Positions 1 through 11,200 of a DNA stretch of 26,023 bases are shown piece by piece. Within the stretch, counting starts at the first letter, position 1. Each line of letters starts with the position of its first letter. The notes under the pieces were generated by a model. The model saw only the letters and a list, made by a program, of their open reading frames with translations, did not search any database and was not told the DNA's origin. This DNA is from Silene noctiflora (taxonomy: Eukaryota > Streptophyta > Magnoliopsida > Caryophyllales > Caryophyllaceae). The stretch lies in NCBI GenBank assembly GCA_009801015.1, contig VHZZ01000069.1, forward strand, positions 172,698 to 198,720, written 5' to 3'. The position numbers and the translations under genes were made by a program.

Positions 1-534
1 AGTCATTCTTCTCTAGTAATTGAATTGGAGAATGAAAGAGGAAAAATGAAGTATTAAAATAAAAGGGGTACAATCGTCATTTTCGTCCATGAAAAAGTAA
101 AACCCGTCCATGAATGAGTACCACCCTATTATTATACAATTTGATCCGTTTTACACTTAAAACGGAGAGTTCCGTCTAATATATTTAATGCTAGTTGTAG
201 TTGCATAGAGAGTACGGAGAAGTAGTACGGGTGGGTACGATGCTAAAATGAGAGTAAATGTAGTGAGAATTAGGTGGGGACTAAAATTGAAGTGGTGTTT
301 GTAAATGTGATAGTCTGGCATTTCTATCATTTTTGAACATGAATAGTTTACATTTAGTGGAGCATGATTTTCCCATCTTTACATCTTTACATGCAGCCAA
401 ACACATTGTCTACTAACATACACATCTACATGTGCCCTTCTTTTGCCATTATTAGCTGTATTTCCACTCCCTTCATCACTTTCTCCTTCCTATACAATCA
501 TCCTAAACAAATGTACCTTTAACAACTACTCTGT
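1..534. other. Intergenic, AT-rich, no gene seen
   Basis: I see no coding region here. The stretch near 141-180 contains a short foldback motif in which a TCCGTTTT arm faces AAAACGGA. It resembles the ends of the foldback element at 4091-4265, so it may be a truncated relic of that family. The rest is unassigned low-GC sequence. Confidence 0.5.
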
Positions 535-1124
535 ATCAGTCATACGCTTGTGACGGATCAAGTAAAACCCATATGAGTAGATAAAAACAATGTTGTTAGG
601 ATCGGGATTCTACTTTGGATCGAAGAGGGTTGGTAGGATCGGGTCGTAGGATCGTAAGATCCTACAAATAGCTTGGATAAACAAGTCTATGTAAACAATT
701 TAGTATAATTTATGATGTATAATGTTAAAAGTTTATTTAATGACATGAAAGTCTTAATAATTATCTCAAAATATTATATATACCTTTAATTTAGAGTTGT
801 AAGTATAGAAGAACAACCAACTCGCAAATTTCTAACACAAATAAGCATTTTACGATCCTAAACGATCCTATGTGATTCTACCTGATCCCGACCGATCCTG
901 TACCGATCCTGCCACCAAAACGATCATACGACGATTTGGATCGTTTTCTACTTTTTAGATCGTAGGATTGTACGATCCTACGATCCGGATCGCGATTTTA
1001 ACAACAATGGATAAAAACAAGTCACTAAGTAACTCGTTAGGCACTTTAATTTTGTTTTATTTATCCATGTGGGTGATACACTGATACTTGACCCATTACA
1101 AACTACTTGTAGAGACTTACTGAT
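535..1124. mobile_element. Foldback MITE interrupted by a nested hAT-type MITE
   Basis: The outer arms of this stretch are inverted copies. The left arm runs from ATCAGT at 535 through TCAAGTA near 557-563 to ATAAAAACAA. The right arm mirrors it, reading on the minus strand ATCAGT, then TGGGTCAAGTA, then ACCCACATGGATAAATAAAACAA. The middle is occupied by a younger element at 588-1009. Without that insert the foldback would be about 160 bp, close to the related copy at about 1805-1995, which shares the AGATAAA-ACAAGTCAC and GGCACT core. The ends are flanked by TA, so a TA-target (Stowaway-like) origin is possible but unproven. No protein is encoded. Confidence 0.6.
588..1009. mobile_element. 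hAT-type MITE, 422 bp, with 8-bp target duplication
   Basis: The element begins CAATGTTGTTAGGATCGGGAT and its far end read on the minus strand is CATTGTTGTTAAAATCGCGAT, giving imperfect 21-bp terminal inverted repeats with about four mismatches. An identical 8-bp GATAAAAA lies immediately outside on both sides (580-587 and 1010-1017), which is the target-duplication length expected of hAT transposons. The interior is unusually rich in GGATCG / CGATCC motifs on both strands near both ends, so the element can fold extensively. It has no open reading frame and would depend on a transposase encoded elsewhere. Confidence 0.75.
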
Positions 1125-1804
1125 GTATAATACAAATGTTTTTGAAAGGGTAATGATAAATCCATTGGTTTTTTTTACTAATGCCACGTATACGTAGTGG
1201 AGAAAAGGTTTTGATTTTGCACATTATCTGGTCTCATAATAAGTTTATTGAGAGATTATTTTATAATTTTAAGAAAAAATAGTATTATTAGAGGTAATAA
1301 AATAGGTACAAATGATAATAAAAGATAAAATAAGTATATTTATTATGTAATGGGGTACGAAATTACTATGTAACGATCAACAATTAAAGTTTTACGAAAA
1401 ACAAATAAATGGGTACGAAAATTTGGTCTATCAATAATTTAGTGAGAGTGACAGAGAGTATTTCTCTCAAGTTTTGGTGTTAAATGAATTAAGGGCGGCA
1501 CCAAGGCAAGCCTTTTTAAAAGTACGTTATCACTCCCTAATTTTACCTACCTTTACAAATATCAGATACTTTGTCTGTTTGTTGAATATATGAGTGAAAT
1601 ATTTTAATAAAATGGGTACATCATATAAAAATGAAAGAAATATTAGTTATCTTTTTAGCTAGTTTTACCAAACACAATCTTAATATATAAATTCAATTGT
1701 CGAAACTCTAAATTAATCACAAAATAATAGTCGGTTTCGATAGTGGTTCAAAGTACGATTGCGTACCAACAACTAAGGAAGATGATAGATATATGCCGAG
1801 CACA
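1125..1804. other. Intergenic, AT-rich, no gene seen
   Basis: No coding region or clear element boundary is visible. The motif GGGTACG or GGGTACA recurs several times (around 1350, 1411 and 1615), which may reflect decayed repeat copies, but I cannot define a unit. Confidence 0.4.
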
Positions 1805-1995
1805 GATTCTCATTTGTGACGGGTAATATTCGCCACAAACTTGTGACGAGTCAAATAATATCACTTGGATAGATAAAGACAAGTCACTTGTGATTTTCTA
1901 GGCACTCTTACTTTTGTCTTATCTATCTATATGGTAATACTTGACACATTACAAACTTGTGACGGATATACCCGTTATAAGAGTGACTTATCATA
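1805..1995. mobile_element. Foldback MITE, second copy of the 535-1124 family
   Basis: Two arms are inverted relative to each other. Left is GTCAAATAATATCACTTGG then ATAGATAAAGACAAGT, near 1850-1888. Right, near 1905-1952, reads on the minus strand GTCAAGTATTACCATATAG then ATAGATAAGACAAAAGT. Outside these, TTGTGACGGGTAATAT on the left faces ACGGGTATATCCGTCACAA on the right. The core sequence matches the uninterrupted parts of the element at 535-1124. The end points are approximate and no target duplication is clear. Confidence 0.6.
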
Positions 1996-2124
1996 TACCA
2001 AATCTACAATGGCCAAGGGGTTTGTACACTCAGCGAGTAATATTGCCAGACAAGATAAGGCTACAAAAAACTTCCATTTTTTGTTTAGAGGAAAGTAGGA
2101 GGGAAAATTTTACTCCGAGAGAAG

Positions 2125-2158
2125 ATTGTCTTTGGAGGGAAAGTTTTATTGAAAATAT
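2125..2158 (+). repeat. 34-bp dispersed direct repeat, copy 1
   Basis: The block around TTGTCTTTGGAGGGAAAGTT recurs in the same orientation at 3765-3798 with only a few differences. Copy 1 lies just upstream of the Tourist-type MITE at 2190 and copy 2 lies inside the tandem duplication at 3604-3952. This suggests that both sites derive from one longer repeat family. Confidence 0.7.
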
Positions 2159-2189
2159 CTCTATATACTAAAAGGTTAACAAAACTTTA

Positions 2190-2506
2190 TGCCTCGTTTG
2201 ATTCATCAAGGAATTCAACTAACACTGGAATTTCCAATTCACGTGAATTGTTTTCCTGTATACAAATTCACAAGAATTCGGGAAAGTCGTTTGGTTGCGC
2301 ATGTGGGAGTTGAATTCCAAAGGAGTTGTGAACTACCTATGAGGGGCTAGGTAGTTCAATTCCACCATTATGTAGGCAATTAAAACACTTAGGAGAATTG
2401 AATGCCTACATTTTGCCAAAAAAATTGGCAACCAAACATCCTCCCCATTTTACAATTCATGGGATTTTAATTTTCCCATGAATTGAAAGGGCAACCAAAC
2501 GATGCC
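2190..2506. mobile_element. Tourist-like (PIF/Harbinger) MITE, 317 bp
   Basis: The left end TGCCTCGTTTGATT faces a right end that reads GGCATCGTTTGGTT on the minus strand, a 14-bp terminal inverted repeat with about three mismatches. The trinucleotide TTA lies directly outside both ends (2187-2189 and 2507-2509), the target duplication typical of PIF/Harbinger elements. Further inside, GGAATTC-type blocks and CAATTC blocks are also inverted, so much of the element folds back. No coding capacity is seen. Confidence 0.75.
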
Positions 2507-2684
2507 TTAAATTTTCTCGCTCAAGTTTCCCCCCTAATTATTCATCTTCTAATAGTGGTTCACACTCTCATTAATTAATCTCATTATTATGTTCTTTATA
2601 TTTACATTGGCATAAGTAAATAAAATCTTTCTTTATATATCTTTGCTCAAAAAATAATTAGTTAATGTTTACTTATTTATGTTT

Positions 2685-3407
2685 CGCAATTGTTAAATCC
2701 TACACAAACTTTTACTATATCCTACGCATTTTGTCAAATTTTTCCAATAATACCCTCATTTCTAAATAATAATAATAATAATAATAATAAACAAAAAAAC
2801 CTAAACTACTTACAGCCCCTTCCCCGACCTTCGACCCCTCACCACCTTGACCACCCCTCCTCCCACCCCACTCTCCCTTGTTCATCCCCATCTCTCTCAA
2901 CCATCGACCGCTCCGCCCTAGCGCCCTCCCCACATCAACCCAACTTTCAACCAAACCGGTGGTTTACGAGATCAAGTCGTCGCCGGTGATCTGTGGGCCC
3001 AATCGTCGTCTTCATCATCGAATCCACCCCTGTTCCAAGCCCATGCGCTTCAACCTAACTCTCCTCCCAGTTATCGCTGGTGGTTTGCGGTTTAGAGTTG
3101 TCGGTAGTCAATAACCCTAAGTCAACCGCCGCCGCTGTCGTCGGTGGCCTGTGATCGACGACTTAAGTGCAGGGAGGAGTGGTTTATGGTTAGCGGCGCT
3201 GGTATGGTGGTGGGGGAGGGTGTCGGTGCAGGAAGGGTGGAGGGGGAGGTGCCGCTGTGTCGGTGTGCAAATTATTTTTTTGGGTTTTCATTTGTCCCAT
3301 GTTTCTCTCTCTTTTTTCTCCCTTGTTAGTTGAAAAATGGAAGGGATACAATTGGAATAAGTGTGAAAAATGCGCGGGATTGAGTAAAATCATGCGCGGC
3401 ATATCCC
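2685..3407. mobile_element. GC-rich element with long terminal inverted repeats (Mutator-like?)
   Basis: Left arm (about 2691-2756) and right arm (about 3340-3407) are diverged inverted copies: TTTTACTATATCC then CGCATTTT on the left against TTTTACTCAATCC then CGCGCATTTT on the minus strand of the right, followed by TTCCAA and TACCCT / TATCCC in both. TTATGTTT occurs just outside each end (2677-2684 and 3408-3415) and may be the target duplication. The interior (about 2815-3290) is far richer in G+C than its surroundings: C-rich on the left and GGTGG/GGGGAGG-rich on the right, with a CCGCCGCCGCTGTCGTC stretch. Long arms around a GC-rich core recall Mutator-like elements that carry captured gene sequence. 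I recognise no protein in it; the open frames here are short and overlapping. Confidence 0.5.
2765..2790. repeat. (AAT)n microsatellite
   Basis: About eight uninterrupted AAT repeats lie between the left arm and the GC-rich core of the 2685-3407 element. The asparagine run seen in one frame here is a product of the repeat, not evidence of a gene. Confidence 0.9.
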
Positions 3408-3603
3408 TTATGTTTTGAGTGGATGTAAATATGTAATCATATAATATCATTCTCTTTAAAAACAATGTTGACAAAATAATATTCATAGATTACACTAATC
3501 TTATTCGGGATAAAATTATTGAACCTTCTATTTTACAATTTATCATATGAGACACAACGATATCATAGTTTCTCATTTGCACGAGAATTATACTAGTTAC
3601 TTA

Positions 3604-3952
3604 GTATAAGTTTATTTATGTCAAAAATATTATAACCGAATCATATAATAATAAAATTAAAATCAGACTTTATGTTATAAAAGTCTTGGATAAAACCGTT
3701 AAACACAATCGTTTGTATATTTGATTAGATTATTAATAATCAAATATTTATTGCAGAAGGAAAAATTGTCTTTGGAGGGAAAGTTTAATCGAAAATATTA
3801 TTCGTTATAAATTTTTTTTATGTCAAAAGTATTATAATCGTATCATATAATAACAATAAAGTCAAATTTTATGTTATAAAAATCTTCTGTAAAACCGTTA
3901 TACACAATCGTTAGTATATTCGATTAATGGATTCTTATTAATCAAATATTAC
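3604..3952 (+). repeat. Tandem duplication with a 200-bp period
   Basis: The segment 3604-3750 recurs at 3804-3952 in the same orientation, with both copies running through TTATGTCAAAA, TATTATAA, TTTATGTTATAAAA, AAACCGTTA, CACAATCGTT and AATCAAATATT. The copies differ by scattered substitutions and small indels, so the duplication is not recent. The linker between the copies (3751-3803) contains the 34-bp block shared with 2125-2158. No coding capacity. Confidence 0.8.
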
Positions 3953-4090
3953 TAGTTGATAATTTGATATTCCAACTAGTTAGTTTTAATTTCACGACTC
4001 TGTTGTACTTTGTACGGATAAGAAGACAATGGTCACCAACAAATCAACGATTGACCATTTATGCATCATTATTTATTATAATATAAATAA

Positions 4091-4265
4091 GTCTTATTTA
4101 ATACAGTAATACCTGTTTTATCCTTAAAACGGAACAAATATTATAGCATTTGTGTATAAACAATGCATATAGAAAAATAATATATATTTATCTTATATAT
4201 ACACAGATGGTATAATATTTCACCGGTCTTGAGCTTAAAACGGATAACGCCGTTTTAGATGAGAC
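4091..4265. mobile_element. Foldback MITE upstream of the H+-ATPase promoter
   Basis: Nearly the whole element is an inverted repeat. The left arm (4091-4157) reads GTCTTATTTAATAC, GTTTTATCCTTAAAACGG, AAATATTATAGCAT and TGTGTATA. The right arm read on the minus strand from 4265 is GTCTCATCTAAAAC, CGTTTTAAGCTCAAGACCGG, AAATATTATACCAT and TGTGTATA. It ends 13 bp before the TA-rich box at 4278, so it could contribute sequence to the gene's upstream region. No target duplication is evident. Confidence 0.65.
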
Positions 4266-4277
4266 TTTTTGTATTAC

Positions 4278-4296
4278 TATATATATATATATATAT
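4278..4296 (+). promoter_or_regulatory. (TA)n tract, candidate TATA region of the H+-ATPase gene
   Basis: A pure TA run of 19 bp lies about 930 bp before the start codon. If used as a TATA box, transcription would start near 4325, giving a short leader exon that ends at the AG|GTTAGT donor at 4361. This placement is inferred from spacing only. The run may equally be a neutral microsatellite. Confidence 0.3.
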
Positions 4297-4628
4297 TCAC
4301 ACCAATATTTTTCAACCTTCATGTTACTTGATTAAATCACTTAATTAACTATCTCTTCAGGTTAGTTTAATTTAATTAATTAATCAATTAGTTAATTATT
4401 TCAGCAGTTCTTTTTGCAGGATTCTCTGTAATTCAAGCAAAAAAAATCTAGGAAAAAGTTAAAATTTCAAATTTAAATTCAATATTATATTATATAAAAC
4501 AAAAAAAATAATGATATATTGATTCTAGAATGAAGTGGATTCAATTGGGCCATTTATTGAATAAGAGTAGATGCACATGGGGCTTTGGTGGGTTCATCAC
4601 TCTCTCAAATTTCACTCCTTTCATTAAA

Positions 4629-4705
4629 TTATTATTTTAATAATAATAATAATAATAATAAATTATTTATAATATATTTATTATTATAATTATAAATATA
4701 AATAT
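4629..4705. repeat. AT-only low-complexity tract with (AAT)n
   Basis: This tract is built of TAA/TTA and ATA repeats, including a run of about eight AAT units, and contains almost no G or C. It lies in the presumed leader of the H+-ATPase gene. Confidence 0.8.
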
Positions 4706-5090
4706 TATAGAGGAAATTTATTATGAAGGGAAGATAAGAGAGTGAGGAAGGTAATGTAATGTTATCAACTGTTACATAATACTAAAGGTATCGTTTCGTG
4801 GTCTGGTAATAGTGATAGGGAGATTAATTCCGTCGTGGCAACTAAACGACACCTAATTAAAGTCGAATAAAAGTGTGTTTTCAGTTGTTAGGAATTCTGG
4901 GTTTTGTTAAAGATTTGTTTTTTTGAATTGGGTATTCATTAATTTGTGCTAATTTCTTGCCAACCCTAACTAATTTTTACTAAAGATTGGATTTTTTTAA
5001 TTGGGTAATCTTTAATTTGTTTGTTAAATCTGCTATATTTCTGGGGTTTTGTTTGTTTATTTTTCTCATGGTCTTTCTGTTGCAGTTATT

Positions 5091-5115
5091 CTTTTCTTTT
5101 CTTTTCTTTCTTTTC
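5091..5115 (+). repeat. (CTTTT)n pyrimidine tract
   Basis: About four CTTTT units and a CTTTC variant lie 100 bp before the start codon. Such tracts are common in plant leaders. It might serve as part of the polypyrimidine signal for the acceptor at 5140. Confidence 0.7.
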
Positions 5116-5210
5116 ATGATCTAGAGTTTTGGTTTTTTAGGAGAAGAAAAAGGAGGAATCTTTGAGGTTATAGAGAGAGAAAGTAGAGAGATAAAGTTGT
5201 GCAAAAAATA

Positions 5211-8200
5211 ATGGCTGCTGAAAACCCTGAAGGTCTTGAAGCTGTACTGAAAGAGGCTGTTGATTTGGTGATGAATCTTAATTTTTACATCTTTTTTTTG
5301 TATTTTATTTTGTTATTACTCGAGTTATTTACCTCGCAATTTGTGGGAGCCATTGAGGCATCGGGGTAATGTTGTTGTTGTAAAGTTATTTTCTGATTTT
5401 GTTATTTTTGTTTGATGATTTGTGGGTGCAGGAGAATATACCAATTGAGGAAGTGTTTGAGAATTTGAGATGCACCAAAGAGGGTCTTACTAGTGAGGCT
5501 GCTGAAGAAAGATTAAGAATTTTTGGGCCCAACAAACTTGAGGAGAAAAAGGTTGCTAATTTTATTACCAATTTTGTTTTATTTTATGCACTGCAATATG
5601 AAGTGTCGATTGACGGTTCCAAAGAATGATTCATGTTAGTGGAACCCAAATCATTAGGGATTAAGGGTCTGATGTTGTTATTGCTAGTTTTTTTTTTTCT
5701 GCAGTGTAACTTTTCAAGTCTCAAAATTTTGCATCCTTGATAGAAAGTTTTGAAATTGGCAGTTTTTTCATCTTGGGGATGTTTAATATTGTACCCATTT
5801 TCATTGTTAATGTTGACTGGTAGTCCTTGAAGTGTCAAGTATGTGAAAATATCTGCTGCGAATTGTAGAATATTTTCAACTTTGTTGAATAAAAATATTG
5901 ACCGTCTCGTAAACATCTTATTTGGGTGTTGCAGGAGAGCAAATTCTTGAAATTTTTAGGGTTTATGTGGAACCCTCTATCATGGGTCATGGAAGCGGCT
6001 GCCATCATGGCGATTGCACTTGCTAATGGAGGGGTAAGGATATTTACTCCAATGTCCTTTTACTCGTACATTAATTATTCCGTTAGTGATATTAAGTTCT
6101 CTGTCTAATTGTGCTCAGAATAAGCCTCCTGACTGGCAAGACTTTGTGGGTATCATTACCTTGTTGATCATTAATTCGACTATCAGTTTCATTGAAGAAA
6201 ACAATGCTGGTAATGCCGCAGCAGCTCTTATGGCTCGTTTGGCTCCAAAAGCAAAGGTATGCATCACCTATTTTCAGTGAGTCTTGTATGAGACGGTCTC
6301 ACGTGCAAGAGTAGCCTAAAGTCTTATGTCTTACATGTATGACCATCTCATATAAGTTTTTGTGATTTGCTTTATAAATTGCGTGTTGTGGTCTTTAGTA
6401 TTCGCAGTTTAATATCCTTATTTGTGCTATGTGTAGATTTTACGTGATGGGAGGTGGAGTGAGGAGGATGCAGCAGCCTTGGTTCCTGGTGACATTATAA
6501 GTATTAAACTAGGAGATATTGTTCCAGCAGATGCTCGTCTCTTGGAGGGAGATCCTTTGAAAATTGACCAGGTAGGTTAATTACTACTATCAAAAGAGGT
6601 ATCAAATACTCGTGTCATGACATTCTAAAGATGTCTTTAGTTTACTGAAGTTGTAACGTTTGCAGTCTGCATTGACTGGGGAGTCTCTCCCAGTCACAAA
6701 AGGCCCTAGCGATGGTGTTTACTCGGGCTCTACTTGCAAGCAAGGAGAGATTGAAGCTATCGTCATTGCAACTGGAGTCCACACATTTTTTGGAAAAGCT
6801 GCCCACCTTGTTGACTCAACCAACCAAGTTGGTCATTTCCAAAAGGTAATGAATTTAAACTCATAAGTTGGCTACTTTTCTTGTTTACCGGAATTCTGGA
6901 TCCCCATTGTATTCATTCTGAAATGTTTTGTTTCTTTGCAGGTCTTAACAGCTATCGGGAACTTCTGTATATGTTCTATAGCTGTTGGGATGTTGGTAGA
7001 AATCATTGTCATGTACACTATACAACGGCGTGGATATCGTCCTGGTATTGACAATTTGCTTGTCCTTCTCATTGGAGGAATTCCTATTGCCATGCCCACT
7101 GTCCTGTCAGTTACCATGGCTATTGGTTCACATAGACTCGCTCAGCAGGTTGGGTTTTTCTCTTATCCCCAATGGTATTAAGATGCTCATTGCATCTTGT
7201 ATACTTCCTTCTCATACTGCGTTATACTTCCCTTGCGGCCTTGCCCCATTTAAAAGTATACATTTTTTCATATTCCCCTCGTATTTTGAAAACATATACA
7301 ATTAAATGGAAGGCAGAAAGTATGTGTGACCAACCTGAATCCTTTTTGTATTTCTCATTTAATTATAGGGATAATGAGTTGATCCCACATGTAAGATTGT
7401 TTCGTATGAGTTTCTGTAAGGTCTAAAGCCATTTATAACTGTCTTTAGGGAGCTATCACCAAAAGAATGACTGCTATAGAGGAAATGGCTGGTATGGACG
7501 TGCTGTGTAGTGACAAAACTGGAACTTTAACATTGAACAAGCTCACGGTGGACAAAAATCTGATTGAAGTAAGTTGTTTGACCTCTATCTGTCTTACTTG
7601 GAGCATTATTATGATTCATGCTATTAAGCTGTAAACAACCTCACTTGCAGGTCTTTGCGAAAGGTATAGATGCCGATACTGTTGTTTTAATGGCAGCTCG
7701 AGCATCTCGAACAGAAAACCAAGATGCAATAGATGCAGCCATAGTTAACATGTTAGCCGACCCTAAGGAGGTTAGTTGTCTGATGTTTAATTTTTTATTT
7801 ATTTATTTAACAATTTACTTTTTCTTACTTGTGGCTTGAGTTATGTGTCTTCACATTTGTAGGCCCGTGCTGGCATTCGAGAGATACACTTTTTGCCATT
7901 TAATCCAACTGACAAAAGGACAGCGTTGACTTACTTTGACAGCAATGGTAAAATGCATCGTGTTAGCAAAGGTGCCCCGGAACAGGTATGTTGTAAATCT
8001 TATCTCCATCCATCGAATACATTGTCACCATTTCACTTTGGGGGTCAGATGACGTTCACCGTGACCAATATTTGCTCACAGGATAGAATAGTTACAACTT
8101 TTTTATGATGATATGAAAGTTGTCAATCTAGTATGAAATTTTACAGTGTAACTACATATATGTGGAGAAATTAATGGTCAAAGTTGACATTGGTTAAACA

Positions 8201-11200
8201 CAAGTTACATGGGCAATAAATTTTGGACGGAGGTAGTCATATCTTGCTTTAATATTTGTACTTGTGTTGTTTGTGATTTGTAGATCTTGAATCTTGCTCA
8301 TAACAAGTCGGATATAGAAAGAAGAGTACATGCTATTATTGATAAATTTGCGGAACGTGGCCTGCGCTCACTCGCAGTAGCATACCAAGTGAGCCTCAAC
8401 CAATCCCATAAAGTATAGGAAATGTTGGAAGTGAAGTACTTGCTTTGTTACGAGAATATTGATATGTGATTCTGAATTCTCAGGAAGTTCCAGAAGGTGT
8501 GAAAGAAAGTCCTGGTGGCCCTTGGCAATTTATCGGCCTCATGCCTCTGTTTGACCCACCAAGACATGACAGTGCAGAAACTATTAGAAGGGCTTTGAAT
8601 CTCGGAGTGAATGTTAAGATGATCACTGGTATGTTTCTTTCGTTGTTGTAAACAATTTTCTTCTTCCACGATGTAAGAAGCCAATTCCAATGAATGTTAT
8701 CTTTCCATCCGTTCTAAGAATTGTTTTTCTGTCATTAGGGGATCAGCTGGCCATTGGTAAGGAAACAGGTCGTCGATTGGGTATGGGTACCAACATGTAT
8801 CCCTCATCTTCTTTATTGGGCCAAAGCAAGGATGAGTCCATCGCTTCTTTGCCTATTGATGATCTGATTGAAAAGGCGGATGGATTTGCTGGTGTCTTTC
8901 CTGGTAAATAACCTCTGTTACTTTTGTCAAACCTATTAAATGACTAAAACAAGGATTTCAGCTGGTCTCACATTTGAGATTGTTTCCTACAACTCTACAA
9001 GACTAGCTGATTTTTATTTAAAATTCTGTTAGTCTGAAACTCTGAATGTGTTTTGTAGAGCAGGCAAATTTTAGTTTCTGAAATATAATTGACTGTTTTG
9101 ACCTTGTAACACGATCCAGAGCACAAATATGAAATTGTTAAGAGGTTGCAAGCAAGGAAGCATATTTGCGGGATGACAGGGGATGGTGTCAATGATGCTC
9201 CCGCTCTTAAGAAAGCTGATATTGGTATAGCAGTAGCTGATGCAACAGACGCTGCTCGCAGTGCTTCTGATATCGTCCTCACCGAGCCTGGTCTAAGTGT
9301 TATTATTAGTGCTGTTTTAACCAGCCGAGCAATCTTTCAGAGAATGAAAAATTACACGGTAAGTTATCTATCTGATGGCAGTGTACGATGGTGTATCTGT
9401 TTTCTTATGCAAGGAGGCGACTTATCAGTATGATAAATGTTTGTATGGTTGCAAAGATCAATCCTTACTTTTTCATTGCTAATTATTAATTTATTAATTT
9501 TTTTTGCCTTTTCAGATTTATGCCGTTTCTGTTACTATTCGTATTGTGGTAAGTTAGCAAATTTTCAACAATATCAATATGGTTGTTACTAAAACTGGCA
9601 CAATGACATCAGACTACAGCCCTTGTGGCTGGTGTATATTGGCTATAAGCAGAATGTCTTATTCACTGCGTTTCTTTTTAAAATGGCAGCTTGGCTTCAT
9701 GCTGCTGGCTCTCATATGGAAATTTGATTTCCCTCCCTTCATGGTGCTGATCATTGCCATTCTCAATGATGGTACTCTTATCTTCTCTTCATATCTTTAC
9801 GGTTGTCCATATCTTTATCTTGAAATGTTACTAATAGGTCTATGCTGAGACCTTGTCCTTTTTGTGTATACGCCTATATGGTTAAAGCTTATTCCCAAAT
9901 TCCAACCACTTTTAGAGCCTTGTCTCTTATGTTATGTTACTTAAGACACTCGTACCGGTTGAAACGACATATAGGCTCGATGCATTGGCGGATCTACCTA
10001 GGAGCCTCCGTAGTCGTGAGACACCCAAAAACCTAAATATTTTTGTGCATTTTACCCGTTACGTATTCCAAATAAAAAATGTTACTGTAACTTTTTCTTA
10101 CCAAAATTGTAAGGGATCTCTAAAGATTTTTTCCTAGATCAGCCAATATGGTGCCCCCAAGGCTTTAACTTGCTTTCCTAGTCTGATACTATGATCATTG
10201 AACCACTGTTTTCCCAATTATATTGTATATCAATCTTGGCCCAAACGTTTCCTGCTTATGACATTTTTCTTTGGATTTTTTCCCCTTGAAAATCTCCCAT
10301 ACATTCTATCAGCACCTCAGTCGTGCGAGCTCATTGTCATACCCTCCTATGAGATTTGTGTATGATGTGTTTGTCAATTTACATGCATGTTGGTGTTGCA
10401 GGTACCATAATGACTATATCAAAGGATAGAGTAAAGCCATCTCCTATGCCAGATAGCTGGAAGTTATCTGAGATTTTTGCCACGGGAGTTGTCATTGGAA
10501 GCTACTTGGCCATGATGACAGTTATATTTTTCTGGGCTGCATATGAGACTGATTTCTTCCCGGTATGCAGATTTTCATTACTCAAATTCTGAATTGGATG
10601 ATCTGGGCCAGACTGCAGTTGTTGAATGTTGCAACTTGCTTTACTTGAATTAATGATGTTTTGCGCTGACCACCCTAGACCTGGCAAACTTGATCCAACC
10701 ACTGACTAGTTTGATTTCTATATGAAGAGTCATGATCAACATGACCTGATTGTAATGAAAATTACCTTACAATAACGCACCTGAAGTGAGTCAGACTTGT
10801 AATGACTCGATTCCAATCTGTTTGACTTGTTTAAACTCAACTTTAATAAATTTTTGATTTTTTGTGCTATAGTTGCCTACAGTTTCTGTAGTAATTTTAT
10901 AGCTGTGATGACTAATTTACTTCCTGGTTATTTTGCAGAGAATATTTGGAGTTGCACACTTGGGTAAGTCATCAGCTACAACTCCTGAGGCGAGTCTGGT
11001 TATCACACACAAGCTTGCCTCTGCAATATATCTTCAAGTCAGCACCATTAGTCAGGCTCTTATATTTGTCACTCGATCTCGAAGTTGGTCTTTTGTTGAA
11101 CGTCCTGGCCTATTTCTTGTTGGAGCTTTTATTATTGCCCAGCTGGTAATTCCTCAGAGAATCTCCTTTTTCTTCGTACTCAGAAAGAATACTTTTTTTA

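Larger units (their letters stand above)
4361..5140 (+). other. Possible 5'-leader intron of the H+-ATPase gene
   Basis: The sequence has a good donor at 4361 (TTCAG|GTTAGT) and two pyrimidine-tract acceptors near the start codon, ending at 5085 (TTTCTGTTGCAG) and at 5140 (GGTTTTTTAG). Plant plasma-membrane H+-ATPase genes commonly carry an intron in the long 5' untranslated leader, which supports the idea but does not fix the boundaries. A nearer acceptor at 4419 is also possible. The region includes an AT-rich stretch at 4629-4705 and a CTTTT-repeat at 5091-5115. Confidence 0.3.

Noticed and set aside
2690..2989. 99-codon frame with a poly-Asn run followed by Pro/Ser/His-rich sequence, and overlapping frames up to 3329 on both strands
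   Set aside because: The Asn run is the AAT microsatellite and the rest reflects the C-rich core of the GC-rich element. Open frames on both strands here follow from composition.
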